Under the pieces are notes generated by a model that worked only from the letters and a program-made list of their open reading frames with translations, had not been told where the DNA came from and searched no databases. Source: an uncultured Lachnospiraceae bacterium (GTDB taxonomy: Bacteria; Bacillota; Clostridia; Lachnospirales; Lachnospiraceae). From it: a stretch of 9,535 bases of DNA. Location of the stretch: assembly GCA_910577655.1 (NCBI GenBank), contig CAJTOW010000137.1:1-9535 (forward strand), given 5' to 3'. Shown in pieces: positions 6,595-9,535 of the stretch. A program made the position numbers and the translations under genes. Numbering within the stretch: position 1 is the stretch's first letter; each line of letters starts with the position of its first letter.

Positions 6595-6616
6595 TTACAG
6601 AAAACAGGAGACAGAA

Positions 6617-7510
6617 ATGGGATATAAAAATTTGAATTATATTGTGGAAATTGCCAACCAGCGCAATATCAGCAAGGCGGCTGAACGATTGTTTATTTCC
6701 CAGTCTGCACTGAGTATTTATCTGAAAAGAATAGAAAAAGAATTGGGCGTTGACTTATTTATCCGCAGAAACAATCTGCTAATTCCCACTCCGGAGGGGG
6801 AATTATTTGTGTCAACGACAAAAGAAATTCTACGCCTGGAAGAAGAACTTTATACCCGCATCCGCAAGTCCGGCAATGATGTTTTTACTGTAGGAATTGC
6901 TTCCGAGATGGGTATGGCTATTTTTACGAGAGTTCTTTCAAATTTTAAAAAAACCTATCCGAATTTCAGGGCCCGTGTCCTGGACAAACGTTCCGGTCCC
7001 TTACTGGATCAGCTAAAGGAAGGATCTTTAAAATGCATTATGATTCCTTCCATCCAGCCGGTACCCGAATCCAGATTTCACTGTGAAATACTAAAGCAGG
7101 AAGAACTGGTCTTTGTCCTGCCCGGGAATCATCCTCTTGCCTACATGGGATCAAATCATTATGACTGTCCGCCAGTGGTGGATGGTGCTGTCTTTCGGAA
7201 CGAACGTTTTATTCTGGCTCCTGCCGATACCATTGAACGGCAGCTGATTAACCGTCTGTTTCATGATTACCAGATACAGCCCCAGATACTTTTTGAGATC
7301 AACCGGACCCTTCAGATCTGCCAGATGCTCAAGGAGGAAGAAGCCATAACGATCCAGCCTGAATTCTGTATTCCAAGAGATATGGATCTTGTCGTATGTA
7401 GACCGGACCGGTCCTACTGCCGCTATATGCAGCTGATCTACCGGACCAGCACTCAATTCACCCAGGAAGAGAGAAAGCTGATCAAGGCAGTCAAAAACGC
7501 ATATGAATGA
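6617..7510 (+). CDS. LysR-family transcriptional regulator
   Basis: This 297-residue protein has the standard LysR layout and length. The N-terminal winged helix-turn-helix (about 3-62) reads NLNYIVEIANQRNISKAAERLFISQSALSIYLKRIEKELGVDLFIR, followed by the linker helix (about 63-88). An effector-binding domain (about 90-295) starts with VFTVGIASEMG and includes LVFVLPGNHPL (164-174). The open frame extends to a GTG at 6455, but this extension runs through the hairpin repeat and lies at the 5' end of the transcript. ATG 6617 has AGGAG (6606-6610) at a 6-base spacing and gives the normal LysR N-terminus. It is divergent from the peptidase operon and probably controls it in response to a substrate or product; this role is inferred from position. 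The C-terminal half is less conserved, so the effector cannot be named. Confidence 0.9.
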   Translation: MGYKNLNYIVEIANQRNISKAAERLFISQSALSIYLKRIEKELGVDLFIRRNNLLIPTPEGELFVSTTKEILRLEEELYTRIRKSGNDVFTVGIASEMGMAIFTRVLSNFKKTYPNFRARVLDKRSGPLLDQLKEGSLKCIMIPSIQPVPESRFHCEILKQEELVFVLPGNHPLAYMGSNHYDCPPVVDGAVFRNERFILAPADTIERQLINRLFHDYQIQPQILFEINRTLQICQMLKEEEAITIQPEFCIPRDMDLVVCRPDRSYCRYMQLIYRTSTQFTQEERKLIKAVKNAYE

Positions 7511-7513
7511 AAA

Positions 7514-7615
7514 TGTAACGGTTCAGACGGGCCATCTTCTTGCCCCCGAAAAACACCGGAGACAAGAAGCCCCGGGCGTCAGCCCATAACCGTCAGCCCC
7601 CCGTGGACGGTTACA
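7514..7615. repeat. Hairpin repeat, copy B (after the LysR stop)
   Basis: This element starts 4 nt after the LysR stop codon and fills most of the gap to the convergent potD stop. It opens with gtaacggttcagacgggcc and has the inner stem cttcttg (7536-7542) with caagaag (7563-7569). It closes with an extra hairpin, taaccgtc (7587-7594) with gacggtta (7606-7613). It shares the outer left arm, the inner stem and gagacaagaag with copy A, but carries about 25 nt more on the right. No T tract follows on either strand. It may limit read-through from both convergent genes. Confidence 0.7.
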
Positions 7616-7633
7616 GCCACCGGCTATTGGGAG

Positions 7634-8683
7634 TCACCCTTCCCCACAGGCCGCCTTAAACTCTATCCAGTTCCTGTCATAGGCCTCATTGGCCTCTCCC
7701 GGCACATTCTGGATGATCTCCCCGGAGGTCACCGACTCCGGCACCACCAGGGCCGGGGTGACGATGGCATCTGCCGCCTTGTTAGTATTGTAGTAGCCAT
7801 TGTACTCAAAGCACTGTCTGGACACCTCAGGCTCCAGCAGATAGTTGAGAAACTGGTTTGCCAGATCCTTGTGGGGCGCCTGGGACGGCACAAAGGCTCC
7901 CAGGATTCCGAATCCCAGCCCCTCCTGGGGATATACCACCCTCAGACCAGGATTTTCCTCCAGAGCCCTGGTCACCTGGGAGGTATAGAGAAATGCTACC
8001 GACGCCTCACCGTTGAGCAATGCATTCTGGGTATTGTCATCCTGAATCATGCGCACGTTGGGCGCCAGCTCCAGAAGCTTCTTTCCCGCCTCCCCGATCA
8101 CTGCCGGATCTGTCTCATTCATGGATTTTCCCATGGTCAGCAGGGTGATGCCGTTGATCACCCGGTAATTGCCGATCAAAGCCACACTGTCTTTCAGAGC
8201 CGGATTCCACAGATCCGCGTACCCCCGGATCTCCAGATCCACCCGCTCCGGATCATACACAATCAGAGGAATTCCGGCCCCATGGGGAATGGTATACTTG
8301 TCCTCCGGATCATAAAAATGCCCCTGATACAAGGGATTGATATTACCAAAATTGGTTACCACTGACCGGTCGATCTCACTGGCCAGCCCCGATGCAATTA
8401 CCTGCTCAATAATATAATCATCTGCCACCACCACATCATAGGAGCCTCCCTTTGCCTGGGAAAGCCGCTCCAGCATCGTCTCATCCGTATCAAAATTAGA
8501 GTATACTACCTTGCTGCCGGTCTTTTCGGCAAATCCGTCCAGCACCTCCTGGGGGAACATGCCCTGCCAGGTGTACAGCACCAGTTCCTCTTTACTGCCA
8601 TTCTTTCCGGTGCAGGCTGTGATAACTGCCGACAGCACAACCAGAGCCAGAACAAGCCCCATTATATAACGTTTCTTTTTCAT
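7634..8683 (-). CDS. potD: PotD-like ABC transporter substrate-binding lipoprotein
   Basis: This 349-residue extracellular binding protein belongs to the spermidine/putrescine-type (PotD/PotF) solute-binding family. A lipoprotein signal occupies residues 1-24 (MKKKRYIMGLVLALVVLSAVITAC), with C24 as the lipidation site. The mature part reads LVLYTWQGMFPQEVLDGFAEKTG, DVVVADDY, YTIPHGAGIPLIVYD and ADLWNPALKDSVALI, all in family order. W39 and Y90 match ligand-site positions of E. coli PotD. The positions of D168, E171, W255 and D257 appear as N172, V175, G259 and L261, so a polyamine ligand is doubtful. A GTG at 8758 opens a longer frame, but AAAGGAG (8696-8690) six bases before ATG 8681-8683 and the signal peptide fix the start. 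It follows potC by 71 nt in the usual potC-potD order and converges on the LysR gene. Confidence 0.88.
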   Translation of the reverse strand: MKKKRYIMGLVLALVVLSAVITACTGKNGSKEELVLYTWQGMFPQEVLDGFAEKTGSKVVYSNFDTDETMLERLSQAKGGSYDVVVADDYIIEQVIASGLASEIDRSVVTNFGNINPLYQGHFYDPEDKYTIPHGAGIPLIVYDPERVDLEIRGYADLWNPALKDSVALIGNYRVINGITLLTMGKSMNETDPAVIGEAGKKLLELAPNVRMIQDDNTQNALLNGEASVAFLYTSQVTRALEENPGLRVVYPQEGLGFGILGAFVPSQAPHKDLANQFLNYLLEPEVSRQCFEYNGYYNTNKAADAIVTPALVVPESVTSGEIIQNVPGEANEAYDRNWIEFKAACGEG

Positions 8684-8704
8684 GTTGATCTCCTTTACGT
8701 CTCT

Positions 8705-8729
8705 CTGCCCTGAATTCTTTTCAGGACAG
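8705..8729 (-). other. Intercistronic hairpin between potC and potD
   Basis: In the minus-strand RNA, ctgtcctgaa and ttcagggcag (complement of 8729-8720 and 8714-8705) form a 10-bp stem with one G-U pair and a 5-base loop. No T run follows in the reading direction, so it is not a classical terminator. It stands just upstream of the potD ribosome binding site and may act in processing or mRNA stability, for example to raise binding-protein output over the permease. Confidence 0.5.
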
Positions 8730-8754
8730 ATACTTATTTTTTCCTCCCGAACGG

Positions 8755-9535
8755 TCACATTTCCTTTTCCCCCTGCTTCCCTGTAAGGCAGAAATAAGCT
8801 GTCATCACCAGCACCACCGCTGCCAGGATCACGGTGCAGAGCGCATTGATCTCCGGCGTCACCCCTGTCTTCAGCTGTGTGTAGATCTTGATCGGAAGGG
8901 TAGACAAGGTAGGGCCATTGACAAACAGGCTGATCACCACATCGTCGAAAGACATGGCAAAGGCCAGAATAGACCCCGACGCCACAGCCGGAAGGATCAG
9001 GGGCAGCGTGATATCGAAAAATACCCGGGCCGGGGAAGCCCCCAGATCCCGGCCTGCCTCCTCCAGGGACGGATCAATCCCCACCAGCCGGGCCTTGACC
9101 ATGAGAAATACATAGGGGATACAAAAGGCCGTGTGGCCGATCACCAGGGTCACCATGCCAAATGGCAGACCCAGCAGGGAGAAAAAGGCCATAAATACCA
9201 TAGCCAGAATGATCTCCGGCACCATGATCGGGATGGTAGAAAGATACTCCATCATCCCCTGGCTTTTGAAATGGGCCCTGGCCATGCCTATGGCCCCCAG
9301 AGTCCCGATCACCGCCGCCAGACCACAGCTTAAAAGGCCCAGGACCAGACTATTGCCCAGGGCCTCCATCAGCGCCCGGTCCCGGAACAGGGTTCTGTAC
9401 CACTCCAGGGTAAAGCCCTTCCAGGCCACCGGTACGCTGGAATCATTAAAAGAAAACAGCACCACCATCAGAATCGGAAGATAGGTGATGACCATGACCA
9501 CTGTCAGATATACATGGGAAAAACGGATCCCTCTC
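8755..9535 (-). CDS. potC: PotC-like ABC transporter permease (5' end cut by window)
   Basis: About 259 codons of an inner-membrane permease of the spermidine/putrescine PotC type are visible. The frame stays open to the window edge (EGSVFSHVYLTVVMVITYLP), and FSHVYL before the first helix is typical of the PotC N-terminus, so the true start lies just outside. Helices alternate through the protein. The loop DPSLEEAGRDLGASPARVFFDITLP is the EAA motif that docks the ATP-binding subunit. AFAMSFDDVVISLFVNGP follows, as in the family. It would pair with a PotB permease and a PotA ATPase, expected beyond the right edge. The stop (TGA, complement of 8755-8757) is followed 71 nt later by the binding-protein gene, with an intercistronic hairpin between. 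No internal defect is seen. Confidence 0.92.
   Translation of the reverse strand, partial: RGIRFSHVYLTVVMVITYLPILMVVLFSFNDSSVPVAWKGFTLEWYRTLFRDRALMEALGNSLVLGLLSCGLAAVIGTLGAIGMARAHFKSQGMMEYLSTIPIMVPEIILAMVFMAFFSLLGLPFGMVTLVIGHTAFCIPYVFLMVKARLVGIDPSLEEAGRDLGASPARVFFDITLPLILPAVASGSILAFAMSFDDVVISLFVNGPTLSTLPIKIYTQLKTGVTPEINALCTVILAAVVLVMTAYFCLTGKQGEKEM

Larger units (their letters stand above)
6245..6616. promoter_or_regulatory. Divergent regulatory region between peptidase operon and LysR gene
   Basis: This 372-nt region has no gene. Its centre (about 6301-6450) is markedly AT-rich and carries one promoter for each direction. On the peptidase side there is a hairpin (6269-6299) and a dyad (6317-6336). 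On the LysR side a long leader of about 170 nt carries the hairpin repeat 6516-6594 just before the ribosome binding site. Divergent promoters with a dyad between the genes is the usual arrangement for a LysR-type regulator controlling its neighbour and itself. Confidence 0.6.

Noticed and set aside
6455..6616. 54-residue N-terminal extension of the LysR protein from a GTG
   Set aside because: It crosses the hairpin repeat, begins about 8 nt after the predicted transcription start, and LysR proteins start close to the helix-turn-helix; ATG 6617 has AGGAG upstream.
671..7615. CRISPR array or transposon ends made of the repeated hairpins
   Set aside because: The repeats are few, unevenly spaced and palindromic, with no spacers, cas genes or transposase in the window.
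8684..8758. 25-residue extension of the PotD-like protein from a GTG overlapping the potC stop
   Set aside because: It would bury the lipoprotein signal peptide internally and ignores the well-placed AAAGGAG before ATG 8681-8683.

Overview
The window looks like chromosomal DNA from a low-to-mid GC anaerobic Firmicute, most plausibly a gut Lachnospiraceae (Clostridium cluster XIVa-like) organism. The evidence is strong AGGAGG-type ribosome binding sites, a Gram-positive lipoprotein signal on the PotD-like protein, and an AAA-ATPase/PD-(D/E)XK protein of a kind abundant in gut anaerobes. The genus assignment is inference. No phage, plasmid, transposase, CRISPR, tRNA or rRNA genes are visible.

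Layout. (1) 92-604 (+): a small cytosolic DsbA-type thioredoxin-fold protein with a CPYC motif, followed by a gene-poor stretch (605-767) with a very strong 18-bp hairpin. (2) 3113-768 (-): an AAA-ATPase/PD-(D/E)XK protein with a clear extended -10 promoter, followed 42 nt later by a Nudix hydrolase of the Nudix_N_2 type. (3) 6244-3344 (-): a tight three-gene operon encoding an M20 metallopeptidase (CPG2/ArgE-like), an NhaC-family antiporter and a 100-residue SemiSWEET-like membrane protein, closed by an intrinsic terminator. (4) 6617-7510 (+): a LysR-type regulator divergent from that operon across a 372-nt AT-rich region that holds both promoters and a dyad suited to be an operator. (5) 9535-7634 (-): the 3' end of a polyamine-type ABC transporter operon, potC (cut by the window edge) then potD.

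How the genes work together. The best-supported unit is the LysR regulator plus the divergent peptidase/antiporter/SemiSWEET-like operon. A cytosolic peptidase or deacylase would release a product, and two membrane proteins would move ions or small solutes linked to it. The substrate is not readable from sequence. The pot genes form a separate unit converging on the LysR gene. The PotD-like protein lacks most of the acidic and aromatic residues that bind polyamines in E. coli PotD, so its ligand is open.

The least ordinary structure is a small family of hairpin repeats confined to the LysR locus. Two related elements (6516-6594 and 7514-7615) share arms beginning GTAAC(A/G)GTTCAGAC and an inner cttcttg/caagaag stem. 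One lies in the LysR leader and one just after its stop codon. A reduced hairpin with the same arms (6269-6299) lies in the leader of the peptidase operon. They may be non-autonomous dispersed repeats or RNA elements.
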